Below, piece by piece: positions 44,090 through 55,399 of a stretch of DNA of 60,496 bases. The notes below the pieces were generated by a model. It saw only the letters and a program-made list of their open reading frames with translations. It did no database searches and was not told the DNA's origin. A program made the translations under genes and the position numbers. This stretch comes from Bremia lactucae (taxonomy: Eukaryota; Oomycota; Peronosporomycetes; Peronosporales; Peronosporaceae): positions 3,508,943-3,569,438 of the forward strand of contig NC_090613.1 of assembly GCF_004359215.1 (NCBI RefSeq), read 5' to 3'. Position 1 is the stretch's first letter; each line of letters begins with the position of its first letter.

Positions 44090-44880
44090 CTCAAACCGGG
44101 CTTGAAGTACTGTGTCCTGAAGCAGTGGCTACTGCCACGTAAACAAATACTTGCGATCGAAAATTTCTTTATCAATCTATTAAAAGCGGGCCATGTAAGG
44201 GAGTCAACCTCCCCACATAGCTCTCCAACCTTTTGTGTGCAATAGGCCACAGGAGGGTGGCGGAAAGTGCACGTATTCAATAAACTGAATGCTGCAACAA
44301 TACCGGCTCAAACGCCGATACCTACAAAAGACGTAATCATAGATAATATGCCTAAGAGTACATATTGTCGTCTATGGATCTTGTGGATGGATTTTATAAG
44401 ATCCTTCTACGTGAACGGGACATCCAGTACACATCAGTGAGCACTCCCAGTGGGATCCTCTGGGAATGGCTAGTAGTGCCAGAGAAGCTTAGTAACGCCC
44501 CTGCAACATTGACTAGATGCGTAACAAATCTGTTGAGATCGGTGCTAGAATTCGCACCGAGGTTTTTTGACGATGTATTCGTCCATAGCCGGGCTAAGGA
44601 CGGAAAGACAGACGTGGAAGTTAATAAATCTCACGTTCGTTAGGTTCTTGTACTTGTGCGAAATCATAAGGTGTACGCAAATCTCAAGAAGTGTGTATTC
44701 GCTGCAAGCGAATACCACTTCTTGGGTGCATCGTCGGTAAACACGGCGCGCGCCTTGATCCCGATAAGATCAAGGCAATTACCGACTAACCAGTTCCAGT
44801 CGATGTCAAGGGACTTTGAAATATGCTTGGGCTAGAGGCGTAGTTGTACAAGTACTCACGCAACTATGCCGAGATGACAG
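44090..44880 (+). pseudogene. Gypsy A reverse transcriptase
   Basis: Ty3-type RT: PGLKYCVLKQW, SPTFCV, WRKVHVFNKLNAATIPAQTP, SMDLVDGFYKIL, FFDDVFVHSR (FDD box intact, about 44565-44595), then KKCVFAASEYHFLG and LDPDKIKAI. Interrupted by stops and frameshifts. A 17-bp hairpin sits at 44685-44724. Confidence 0.78.
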
Positions 44881-44989
44881 TTGATCTCTCTCGTCTCTTG
44901 ATTTTTTTATCATTCAAGAAATATATTAGAAATTTACAACAAGACGAGAAATGGTTATGAAACGCGGAATGTCAGCGTTCATTTTCATT

Positions 44990-46540
44990 TGCAGATCAAG
45001 AGAGACGATTCCATGTGGTCTGTGACGTCAGCGATTTCGCAATCGGCTGTGCATTAATGCAATACGGTACGGATGGCGCGGACCGCGTCGTCTGTTACCA
45101 ATCGCGTCAGCTGCAACCAGCTGAATGCAATTACCCCATTGCCGTGAATATGCACGTGCTAAATTTAGGGTTTATCTCCTCGGAGATAGACCGTTCATCG
45201 TATATACGGACCATGCGTCATTACGCACGGCCGTAAACAGCCCACACCTCTCGCAAAGAATGGCAAGATGGCTAACCTTCTTCGCTAATTATAATGTCTC
45301 CGTGGAATATCAACCAGGTCGACATAATGTCGTCGCTGATGCGTTGTCACGCCGACCCGATTTCGAGCCGGCTCCGCATTCCAACAGTGAAAATAATCCC
45401 ACTACTCGTCACAAGTGTTTCGTCGTCAACTTTAATTAATAACATAATGAAAGCCTATTCAATAAATACAGACTTTTGCGTTGAATGGATCAATTAATGA
45501 ATCTATCCAATGTATATTTTAAAGATTTAACGGCTTCATATAGATCGTCATCAGATCGATGCACAACACGCAACGGCTTACTGTACTACACAGCGGTTGC
45601 TGGCAACACTCCACGTGTCGTCGTCCCAACTCACAATAATTTGCGCTTGCGCATCATGTATGAATATCAATATGCACCAAAAATTAGGCATCGTGGACGT
45701 GAGAAAACTTATCTCACAGTATGTCGCGACTTTTACTGGCCCCGCCAGTATCAGTTCGTGCCCAAGTACATTCGTGCTTGTGAGATGTGTCAACGGGTGA
45801 AGCATAGCACTTCATCCCGTGCACCTCTACAACTTCTACCTCTTCCGAGCAGAATGTTGGCAGTCCGTTTTTATAGATTTCGTCTTCGGGAAATAGAAGA
45901 CGATCACAAAGACAATGAAATCCTTGTTTTGAAGACAGATTAAGCAAGATGGTGCATCTTGCTGCAGTACCAGCGCTAATCACGGCTCCGAGCTGTGTCC
46001 GTGTCTTTATCGACACGGTATTCGGACTCCACAGTTGATCCCGTGAACTGGTCTCCAACAGAGATTCACGGTTGGCGGCGGAGTCTTGGCAATCCGTGTT
46101 CCGATCTCTTGAAACACGGCTGACTATGTCAACTTCTGATCATCCGGAGATAGATGGCAAAACGGAACGCGTAAATCGCGTCCTCGAAAAGATACTTCGA
46201 GGTTACGTCCAATCGTATCCGAATTAAAGCGAGTTTTAACCGATGATCGAATTCGCCATTAACAATTCCGTGCATGCGTCTGCAACGCATCCCCACCCAA
46301 TAAGAGGGATACTCTAGTGGGGGCTTGCACGAACAAAACCGCTCTGTTTATGCTAATAACGCTTCGAAATTACCAACGACGCGTATGATGTCGATGCCGA
46401 AGCAATTGACATCGGGAGAGAGATAAACCTCATGGCAGTGCGCACAAAGCGCACTGAAAAAGACAAGACAAATGAGCTAGCAATGGATATTTTGCTGGCT
46501 CGAGAATCAGTAGTCCGTTAATTACAAATTTTATTGCTAA
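44990..46540 (+). pseudogene. Gypsy A RNase H and integrase
   Basis: RNase H: HVVCDVSDFAIGCALMQY, YTDHASLRTAVNSPHLSQRM, GRHNVVADALSRRPDF. Integrase: zinc-binding HHCC region (45600-45830, ending CEMCQRVKHS), degenerate core (HLAAVPALITA at about 45955), and an end segment with GREINLMAVRTKRTEK near 46420. I see no chromodomain here, unlike families B and C. Confidence 0.72.
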
Positions 46541-47536
46541 CGCAGTGGATTGGCGAAAATGGAATGCAGACAAACATGGAGTAGTAGTTAACTACTACCC
46601 AAGCTCATTGGGCTATTCCATGTCCTGCATTGCACAGGCAATGCGTACACAACAAAATTGCCATGAAGGATGCGAACGCATTTAACGTCTTACGTCGGCT
46701 GGCTTTGCCTATACCATCGGTTTCTTCCCGGACGGATCTGACCACCCCTTTAAAAATCTTTGAAAGATTCTTGTGATCACGAACTAGACTCTCCTGTTGA
46801 GTCTCGAGATTCTCATGCCGAATTCGAAGTGTCAAAAAATCGCGATGAGCTGGTGACAGCTCGTCACGAAGAGCGTGGTACTTCCGTTCGTACTCCAACA
46901 TTGAGTACGCGCTTTGCGAAAGGTCTCCTTACCGAATGATACGGTGACTCTGCACCGTCTGTTCCAACGTGTGACACTTGCCGTGCTCGTGATCAAGACC
47001 CTCCTCCAATATACGGAGGAAGTGGTCGAGTCTATCGATCTTCGACTCTAGATCCGACACATATATCGAATCTAATTTTCCTCCTCCACCACATCCATTA
47101 GTGAATTGCCGCGGTGGTAAACGTTTTCTTGTGGAACGCATCGTAATCACCGTGATGTGAAGAAGCGGCGAACGAGTTACCTTGTTCGCTGCGCGGTTAT
47201 TTACCTTCTCATGACAGCTGGGTGCCTTAGTTTCAGCTGGTGTTGACGTTGAGGGCCTCGTCCATCATTATGACGAGTCCCATCCGATAAACAGAAGGTC
47301 CATCGGAAAACACGCACCTCTGGCGCTTGTAAATCAAATGCAAAACGTCAATTGCATCGCGCATCTCGATAGAGATGCGAGCCCTTCCCCAGGGCAAAGA
47401 AAGAAAAAATATCCCCTTTCACTCGATTCATGTTGTCGACACAGCACGGACAGGGATCACCCCACGAGAGGCATGTATGTCCTGCCTCATGAGACAACCG
47501 ATGCCGTTTAAATTTTGCCGGTTGAATTTCGTTATT

Positions 47537-47565
47537 CAAACTTAACGCCACTCGCGTTAAGTTTG
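47537..47565. repeat. 12-bp perfect hairpin in the gypsy A antisense region
   Basis: CAAACTTAACGC (47537-47548) pairs with 47554-47565 across CACTC. Confidence 0.88.
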
Positions 47566-48234
47566 TGAAGCCAGGCTTTGCGTCCAATGTCTTTTGATAT
47601 TGCGAATAGACGCGTCTCAGGCTTGCGTCAACGAACTTTTATCTCGCTTAATGTTGCCACTATACCATCGATGCTTCAGAAAATCATCTAGACAAAAATC
47701 TTCCTCAGCGCGAAAGTTCTTCGCGCGGGGATCAAATACATCTAGCTTTGTTGCAATATATAAGAAATATTTAATGTGAGGAGTAGTCTATCCAGACAAG
47801 CTACTGACTAGCCGTTCGAACAAAAGCCACGGCTTCTTCTCAGGGGCAAGACGAGATATTTTATTGTCTGCACTCCCCTGATGGGTAACCGCTGAAGCAT
47901 TGGTATCAGAGGAACTTTTATTGCGATGGCTTACGCCATCGTCATCACCACGCACAGGAATAAGTGCGGGTGACGGCACGGGGGACGGCGCTGGCGATAC
48001 AAATATCCTCATCGTCGGCACCAACATGCGAACGGGAGGTCCCGGATTCGATACTCGGGGCCGACAAATCCTCCAAAGTATACTGGGAGGTGGTCTTGTC
48101 CTGTGCATCAAAATGGTGTCATGATTAGAAATATAAAAGCCAACCAATCATCAATTGAAGGGCAAGTCCGATGTGTTCCACCAACATGTGAATCAACGCT
48201 GTGAGCACGATTATCCGATTGAGTCATCTCATTC

Positions 48235-48291
48235 GAAGGCTCAGAGTCATTAGTCGCCTGAACGTCGTCACGCGACTGACTCTGAGCCTTC
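48235..48291. repeat. 20-bp bulged hairpin in the gypsy A antisense ORF
   Basis: GAAGGCTCAGAGTC (48235-48248) pairs with 48278-48291, and AGTCGC (48252-48257) with 48272-48277. There is a 3-nt bulge and a 14-nt loop. Confidence 0.85.
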
Positions 48292-48616
48292 AAGTGAGAG
48301 GACTCATTCATATTTGACCGCAAAGAGAGGTCGCACTTACGTGGTGACTCACCACGTGCAATTGCAACACTAATTGTTGCGGGAGAAGATGATACTACGG
48401 CAGACGAAATGTCTGCCACAAGAGACAATGATGCGTCGCCTGTGGCTGCAGGTACCGCAGCTGATGGTTCTGCACTATTCGCTGACCGCATGGACCCGTT
48501 AACCATGCGATAAAATTAAAACGATCGTTCTGACCCATCAATATCGTTTCACTTAAGTGGTCTTGTAGTGACCACTCTATTCAATGAAAGTCAGAGTAAT
48601 TGTCGTTTAAGGGGAG

Positions 48617-49052
48617 TGTGTATCGCTATCACTACATTAAATTAACACTTAAAGATTGTTAATAAAATATTATCTAAAAGGCAGATAACATTTTGGGAAT
48701 ATTGCTTTACATAACAACATTCGAAAAGCTAATTCATTGATAGATATAGGTCATTATTTCTACTTGCTTCGCGGTCCAGTCAGCAGTAGCCGCGCGCAAA
48801 GAAAGACAGATAAAATTTTATTATACGTTTTGTATTATTGAATAATAAAGTTAGTAGAAATATATAGAAACAAAAGATCTTAAATATATTAAATACAGTT
48901 TACTTGGAACCCTCTTAAAAGCAAGTGTTTTAAAGAGAGTCTTCCTCTGCACATACTATGTGTACGTGAAGTGACGTGAGCCACCACTCATACTGAAGCA
49001 GTGCGAAGTGGACTTTTACTGAATTAGTACAAGTCGGCAGTGCCCCGTTACA
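48617..49052 (+). repeat. 3' LTR of the complete gypsy A element
   Basis: Preceded by TTTAAGGGGAG. The first dozen LTR bases are deleted; the rest aligns with 409-859. Ends GCCCCGTTACA. Confidence 0.8.
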
Positions 49053-49278
49053 GTCGTCCTGCGCGGGAAATTCACGGAGCGCGCCTCCACGCCTGCCTTG
49101 AACTCACCCGGCATGAACCTAGAGGGGACTCACCGAAAGAGAGGTCAAAGTAAGTACACCCACCGAAGCAACAGCCTTTGGCGCTGCTCATCTGCTCAAA
49201 AAACTCTAGTTATCTTGAACGTAACTTTGCAATAAGATTATCTGTTCCAACAAAATTTGCATTAGGGAAGAGAAGGTA
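49053..49278. other. Short unassigned spacer between gypsy A and gypsy C
   Basis: GC-richer start, no coding signal. It may be the interrupted target of both elements. Confidence 0.35.
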
Positions 49279-49751
49279 TGTAATAAGGCACATATCGGTT
49301 GGAGGACCGTTGTTGTGGTACATTTACGTTATGGGCAACGTATAAAATACCTTTTTATCCTTTATAAATAGTAAATTACTTAAATCCCGTTTATGATGGG
49401 TTACAATTGGGGTCGCCGCCAGATTTATATCTGGCGACCGAAATCAAATTTATAGTAGCTAGGGTAAGGTTTTAGATTCAAACATCAAATAATATTCAGT
49501 TCCCCTTTTGATCTTGAAGCGTCTAGTGCCTTCCTAAGGCTTGCGCATTAATCTGTGAGAGATATAAGCCTTTCCAAGGTACCAGTTGACACTTGGTTCT
49601 ACGAACCCCTGAATCCGTTGAACTAGGATTTATTAAGCTTTAATAGCTTGTACAACTCCCTAAGTTATTGAACCCATTAGTTCTATAGAACTTATAGACT
49701 CTGAGTCTAAAAGTCTTTCTCTGACTTTAGGAGCGAGGTACCTGCGCTACA
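49279..49751 (+). repeat. 5' LTR of gypsy family C
   Basis: Starts TGTAATAAGGCAC, related to TGTAACGGGGCAC at 52680. Ends GCTACA. A hairpin CGCCAGAT (49417-49424) pairs with 49429-49436. Primer site TGGTAGC at 49754. Confidence 0.78.
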
Positions 49752-50101
49752 CCTGGTAGCAATATATACAGATCACGCGTCATTATGCACTGCGACTAAG
49801 TCGCCCCATCTCTCACATATAATGGCCCGATGTCTATCCTTTACGCCGAATACAACTTCGAGGTCAAATATAAGCTTGGTAAGCAAAATGTTTTGGCTGA
49901 TGCGTTATCACGCAGGCCGGATTATAAGCCCTTTCCTTTAATGGCTGTAATATCGCCTATCACTAAATAATCCGTTCGGCTTACGCCAAGAATGAACAGT
50001 GCGTAGCTCTGCTACAGGCTCTAAAGAGCACTAAATCGGGTTTTAAATAGTCGGCGTGTTCGCGTGCAGCTTTACATCGATTTTTAATCGATGACGACCT
50101 A

Positions 50102-51650
50102 TTGCTTTATTACACGGACGCTGCGTATCCTCCGCGCGTCGTTGTTCCTCATGATGAGGATTTGAAGTACCTAGTCCTCTATGAGGCACACGATATTGTC
50201 CTTGGTGGTCATCTCGGTAGAGAAAAGACCCACGGCGCTCTAAGCCAGATTTATTGGTGGTCCAAACTTTATAAATGGGTCAGCACATACGTTTGCACAT
50301 GCGAAACTTGCCAACGGGTTAAACACTCGGTACATGCTGCTGTGCCACTGGCAAGTGTGCCCGTATTCATAGGGTGTTGGGAGTCCATATGTATGGATTT
50401 TGCTCTCGGTCTACCGAAAGATTCGACCGGTAACTCCGGCATAGTAGACTTTGTTGACCGATTGAGCAAAATGGCTTACTTAGCGGCTGTGCCGGATACC
50501 ATTGGTGGTGAAGGTATAGCAAGGCTGTTCATCGATTGCATGTTTCGACAACGTGGTTTACCAATGGCAATTGTCATTGATCGGGACCTCGTTTCACGGG
50601 TAAATTCCGGAAATCGATTTTCCGAGTGCTTGGCACCAGATTGAACATGTCCACCTTGGACCTTTCGCAGACCTATGGTCAGACTAACCGTGTCAATCGC
50701 GTTATTGGAGACAATTTACGCAGTGTGTGTGCAAAGACGCCAAAGCGCTGGAGATCAACGCTCCCAGTGGTAAAATTTTTGGCAATAACGCTGAACATGC
50801 TTCTACAGGCTCTACGCTGATCTATGGCATTGGTCTCAACCACCCACGCGTTCATTAACGATTCCGCTGCGTGGCTCAGGGTTTGGTGGGGAAAAAATAG
50901 CCGATAGGCTTGCTGATATCAGCTCAGCCCTGTTACCGTTCAGAAACAAGTAATCAAGTTTCTCGCGACGCGATTTAGTGTCTTAAGATATGTAAGTGAT
51001 ACGATGGAACAACAAGCAAATGCCAAATGCAGAAGCTGTATTAACTTTTATATGGTCGGAGACCGAGTTTTATTAAACACTAAAACCCTACCTACTAACT
51101 TGGTTTTCGCGGTCTTCAAGACCAAATTGCGCCCGCGCTTTATTGAACCATTTACGGTCGTGGCCAAGAAGGGTCTAGCTTACACGCTAAACCTTCTTAG
51201 CAAGCTGCACACACACTCAGGGCCTTACGTTGGCTTGCTTAAGCCATATCTGGACCCTTTCCACGTGGACTTGAAGGATCTTGCGCCGAGACAGGCCGTC
51301 GTGCCGCAGATTCCTACATCCTCACCAGTATGTCCAGCTAGCCCTCTAAACGAGGTTGCTGACGTTCCAGCATCAAATGACGGTTCTGAACCGCCTCAAA
51401 AGAGCTCTCAACCCGAGCAAGGCTCTCACGAAAAAGTTGCACCTCGTGTCTTAGAGAATCAAATGATTTCGCTGAGATTTCGGCCCCCTCCCTCACTACT
51501 TGATGCGCGGTGGAACCTTCAATTACACGTGGAGAAACTTTAAAAGCGGCAGCGTCGTAAGGACCAATACCAGTATCTGGTGAAGTGGCTGGGGTACCTC
51601 TCTTCTAAAAAACTCTTAAAGATTTGAGGCTCCACTTCGGCAAGATTGCC
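50102..51650 (+). pseudogene. Gypsy C integrase with C-terminal chromodomain
   Basis: The HHCC zinc region is intact (LYEAHDIVLGGHLGREK...CETCQRVK, 50185-50325). The catalytic core has MDFALGLPKDS and VIDRDLVSRV (two of the three acidic residues), then a frameshift at about 50640 and QTYGQTNRVNRVIGDNLR. The 51004-51543 frame has the GPY-like segment (LRPRFIEPFTVVAKKG). It runs to a chromodomain (HVEKL, stop, YQYLVKWLGYLS, about 51520-51605), which in chromoviruses directs insertion to histone marks. Confidence 0.8.
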
Positions 51651-51697
51651 CGTACGCCGTTGACGCTTTTGAGCGCCAAACTCAGGGTCAACTTGCG

Positions 51698-52585
51698 TCA
51701 AACGACGCTTCCCACCACTAAAAGTGGGAATAGGTGGATCTTAAGCCTCAGTCCGGCTTCGTTCCATGGTTGCACGGCCAATCGAAGCACTGAAATATCG
51801 GCTAGGACTTTCCTCGTTTTGTGGCATGAATTCCTGACGTGACTGGCCTTAGCCCTTAAGCTTGGCGAAATCAAAGCGAAGCTTCCGTTCCAAACGAACA
51901 TCAGCCACATCCGCAAATTCTCTTATATTCCAAATATTGCGGAGGCGGCGGGCCCATTGGACCCAGTTTTCAAATGTGGCTTCGTTTTTGCTCTTTGACT
52001 CGTTTGGATACAAACGATCGGATTTTTTCTCATTGAGGTCACCGAAGACCCACGGGCCTGATTACGCAAGCGCATTAGATACTGACTTCGCGTCGTTACC
52101 TTTGGCGTAAAGTATCGCTCATGAAGAGCACCGTGAGCAGCAAGCTCCTCGGGCGTTCTCGCCGTGGGACGAGAGATCGAGATGGCCATACTGTGACCCG
52201 CGATCTATTTGAGACGCTCTTTCGCACTAAGTGAAGGGAATCTGTGTTCACTATGAGCTTTAGCTTTCACTATCTCTGCAGCTTGACGACGAGCCTGTTC
52301 CTCTACGAGCATTGGCTGCTGTTGCTCTTCAATGAGCGGATTCGAAATTTTGTTAAACTCGTGGTCCTGTGTCCTGCTCAACGCAGTTAAGATATCGGTG
52401 GTACTGCGTTCTGGAAACGGATTCGGGGCCCGCCGACGTTCATCCGGAAATGGAAGCGTGCAAGAGCAACGCTGTTTTTCCTCATCCTCGGATGGAGAGT
52501 GACTTTCGTAGTCCACCATTCCCTTATCCTCGAGGAAGGTGCTAAGAGTCTGTGACTCACGCTTAATTGCGACAAAGGAATGCAA
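51698..52585 (-). pseudogene. Antisense ORF of gypsy C
   Basis: One minus frame from ATG 52585 to 51698 (296 codons) with only two stops (52207-52205 and 51925-51923). The product is charged, Glu/Gln/Arg-rich (EEQQQPMLVEEQARRQAAEI), then basic (RLRNQARGSSVTSMRKN). The start lies 95 bp inside the 3' LTR. No similarity to the A or B antisense products that I can see. Function unknown. Confidence 0.55.
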
Positions 52586-52679
52586 AGCACAACCAAACGG
52601 TAAGATGTTTCTGTTCCAACCTCAAAGAGGAAATGAAGTGAATGTTGTCACTCGGTGTCAACAGTCTGATGGGGGAGGG

Positions 52680-53073
52680 TGTAACGGGGCACCAATCGGT
52701 TGAAGAACCGTTGTTGTGGTACATTTACTTAATGGGTAAAATACCCTTTTATCCTATTTAAAATAGTTAATTACCAAAATCTCATATATAATGGGTAACG
52801 AATGTGGTCGCCGCCAGAAATCTATAGTTAATGCGATTAAATATAAATCAGTCTAAAAACTACTTTCTTTTAAGTAAGTACGCACGAGGAGCCGGATTAC
52901 CGCTCCCATGACGACACTATACCTAAGTACTTAGTGCGTTAGGTGAGGACGCTAACGCGCCCACCACAACTACCTCATTGCACGCAAGAGAAGCTGGTTT
53001 AACCGCTTCCTCGCTGTGCTAGGGTGTGTGTCTAAGTAAAGCGTGGCCGCATTACGACGTGCCCACCTTCTCT
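52680..53073 (+). repeat. Chimeric LTR: family C start joined to family B end
   Basis: 52680-52825 is the family C LTR start (TGTAACGGGGCACCAATC...). From about 52826 (TTAATGCGATTAAATATAAA) the sequence is the family B LTR up to 53073. Primer site TGGTAGCAC follows at 53074. The join is near TATAGTTAATG, where both LTRs are similar for a few bases. Confidence 0.8.
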
Positions 53074-53125
53074 TGGTAGCACTTGCCATCCTTCCCACGA
53101 TCCGCATCTCTGCGTGTGTACGTGA

Positions 53126-53870
53126 GGATGAGCCTCAATATTGATTGGCCTCTCCGAACATCATCGGGAGGTGGCAGGGCTTATGGCGCAGGGACTTGGT
53201 GAACAAGCCCTGGCCAGGCTCCTGTGCAGTCCTCCTGAGCACAGTTGGAGCAGTTTGAGGCATTCGTGCTCGGACAGCGGAGGGCCGCGTCCGAGGCACA
53301 AGGTCATGCTGCGGCGGAGTCCGTTACTCAGACTCAGGATGAGCTGAGGCATGAGCAGGCTCGGAGCGAGGCTCTCAGCAGGACCATTGAGATGCTCTCT
53401 GCCCGGCCGCATCAGCCGAGGGCCATTCGGATGGACCAGCCGAAGTTCGATGGAACTGCAGCGCACACGATTGTCCACTGGTTGTTACCCGTGTAACTAT
53501 GCGGTGTCGCGCAGCTCATCAAGGACAACAGCCGGATTGTGTCGTACGCCATGTCGCACCTGCGCGGTCAGGCCTCAGAGTGGGTTTACTCGGCGCTTAT
53601 AGTAAACAGAAAGGGTTCCCTTCATGGGCGGTCTTCAGAAAAGTTTCACGCCATGTATCAGCCGCCGAACAACGAAGTTTTGCTTCAGGCGTGCTTCTTT
53701 AAAGCGCGACAGGTGAAGCGATCTCTGCAAGAGTATGTGCAAGAGATAAGCTCGCTATCGGCGTCCATTACCGTAGGTCCGACGCCGGAGCATATTAAAG
53801 TTCCCACGTTTTTGAACGGACTACGGCATGCCCGATCGCGACAGGCCCTTTTCAGAAAGTGCCGTCGACG
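53126..53870 (+). pseudogene. Gypsy B2 gag
   Basis: Same capsid protein as B1: KFDGTAAHTIVHWL, SEWVYSALI, KARQVKRSLQEYVQEI, IKVPTFLNGLRHARSRQAL. A stop after the HWL block and a frameshift at about 53500 break it. Confidence 0.75.
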
Positions 53871-53980
53871 ATGAAAGAGGCAATCCGAATTGCCTTGGTC
53901 GAGGAGCAATGCTACAACAGTGCCTCGGCAAAAGCTGGTATAAGCCGTCGGCCGAGAGGTAAGATGCCACTCCCATTGAG

Positions 53981-54690
53981 TTGGACAATGCAAACGTTGC
54001 CTGCTATAAATGCGGCAAGCGCGGCCATGTGCTGGCACGCTGCTATACCAGGATCCCTGCTCGGGCAAAGATGCCCAGCAAGAGGAGTCCCTTTCCGAAG
54101 GGCGATGGCAACAGCCAGCGTGCGAGACGCATGAATTCTGCATCGACCACTGAGGGGCCGGGAAATGAAGGAGCGCAGTAGGGGCGGGATGCCCTGCTGG
54201 CGCGGGCTCTGAAGTTACCCCTAAGTTCAGAGTTGTGGAACAAATGGGTAGCATAGTCCCTGAGGTCTCGAAATTTCAGACCTCAAACCTTCTGGTCTAT
54301 AGCGCTTTTGTAAGAGGCTATGACCAAGTGATGACCCTCCTAATGGATTCGGGTTCATCACAAAATTTTGTGAAACTCGCGGCTCTAAGAAAGAGACCGG
54401 CGATATTTGAGCCGCTTTGGCAGGATGGTGAGCGAGAAAAGGCGACCGTTCGTTTCGCGAACGGCGCGCTCATAAGTCTGAGGGAGTTCAGGTAGAACTC
54501 GCCTTCAGCTTTAGTGACTTCTCTTGTAAAGAGAAGTTCACAGTGCTAGGTATGGAGAGTCCGTATGACCTCATCTTAGGCATGACATGGTTGGCAAAGT
54601 ACCAGCCTTGGATAGACTGGCGTACACGCACAGTTGCGAACTCTACGCAGGACACCGGAAAGGATGTGCTCCTGCGAGAGGCCTATGCAA
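53981..54690 (+). pseudogene. Gypsy B2 zinc knuckle and protease
   Basis: CYKCGKRGHVLARC (about 54000-54040) is a complete CCHC knuckle. Protease follows at about 54325 with TLLMDSGSSQNFVKL, a valid D-S-G catalytic triad, and MESPYDLILGMTWLAKYQPW at 54547. A hairpin CCGTTCG (54446-54452) pairs with 54458-54464; another, ACTTCTCT 54517-54524, with 54530-54537. Confidence 0.78.
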
Positions 54691-54691
54691 C

Positions 54692-54791
54692 NNNNNNNNN
54701 NNNNNNNNNNNNNNNNNNNNNNNNNNNNNNNNNNNNNNNNNNNNNNNNNNNNNNNNNNNNNNNNNNNNNNNNNNNNNNNNNNNNNNNNNNN
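54692..54791. other. Assembly gap of 100 N
   Basis: B1 aligned across the gap (21531-21632) predicts about 102 missing bases of protease-RT linker. Confidence 0.95.
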
Positions 54792-55399
54792 AAGTAGTCA
54801 TGTATTCGAATGTCCTGCACAGAGTCAAAACACTGTGGCAGTAGACAGCGAGCTGGTAGGAAATCATGCGTCGCATAAATTGGCACACTCCCAAGAGCCT
54901 GGTGCGGTTGGAAGGGGTGCGTTAGCCAGGAGAGCAACGGCACCCGCCTCCCAGAAAAAGGTCGTAGTGACTCGAAGAACGAGTAATCGACAGATTAGGT
55001 CGATCAAAGTCACGTCTAAACGAGCGACCTTTGACACAGTTCCTTATAAAGAGGACGGGCCTTCAGACGAGGTTTTTGAGGCCGTCAAAGACAAAATTGC
55101 GGAGGCATCCTCGGATGAGGTTCTCCGGCAAGTATTTTAATTTGCCGAGGAGATAGTAAATCTCCCGGAGATGTCGTGGGATCTGTTCCTCGCCGACTCA
55201 AAGGAAGCAAATATCCACGAAATAGTCACACCAGCTCCAAAAGAGAACTTGGTGGACTGATGATCGCCGTCCACAATGGCCGAAAGCGTCCTAGAAACGG
55301 ACACAAAGAAGCGGTTCGTTGCTCAAGGCTGATATGCCTTGAGAGACAGTCCGTTTTCTTAGGTTCTGTGGAAACATCGCGATGTGTTTCCAGAAAAAG

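Larger units (their letters stand above)
46605..48506 (-). pseudogene. Antisense ORF region of gypsy A, about 1.9 kb
   Basis: Minus-strand coding-like pieces in order from the 3' LTR side: 48506-48108 (Ser/Asp/Glu-rich, homologous to 289-1), 48147-47788 (Pro-rich), 47587-47348 (Cys/His patch HRLSHEAGHTCLSWGDPCPC), 47150-46929 and 46901-46605. The last two are one frame interrupted by a single TAA (46931-46929); together they form a Leu/Glu/Arg-rich coiled coil (LESKIDRLDHFLRILEEG, then LEYERKYHALRDEL). None overlaps gag-pol on plus. Function unknown. Antisense ORFs in this position are known from plant Tat-lineage gypsy elements; homology to those is not claimed. Confidence 0.6.
42003..49052 (+). 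mobile_element. Complete but degenerate gypsy family A element
   Basis: LTR 42003-42443, primer site 42446, gag from 42494, protease about 43290, RT 44090-44880, RNase H 44990-45420, integrase 45485-46540, antisense region 46605-48506, polypurine tract about 48609-48615, LTR 48617-49052. Seven kb long, inserted in LINE-2. I found no clear target duplication. Stops and small deletions throughout make it inactive. Confidence 0.85.
49279..52825 (+). mobile_element. Gypsy C: internally deleted chromovirus
   Basis: The primer site runs almost directly into RNase H (YTDHASLCTA at about 49768), so gag, protease, RT and part of RNase H are deleted. Integrase (50102 onward), chromodomain, antisense frame, polypurine tract (GGGGGAGGG, about 52671-52679) and a 3' LTR start (52680) remain. 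Confidence 0.82.
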
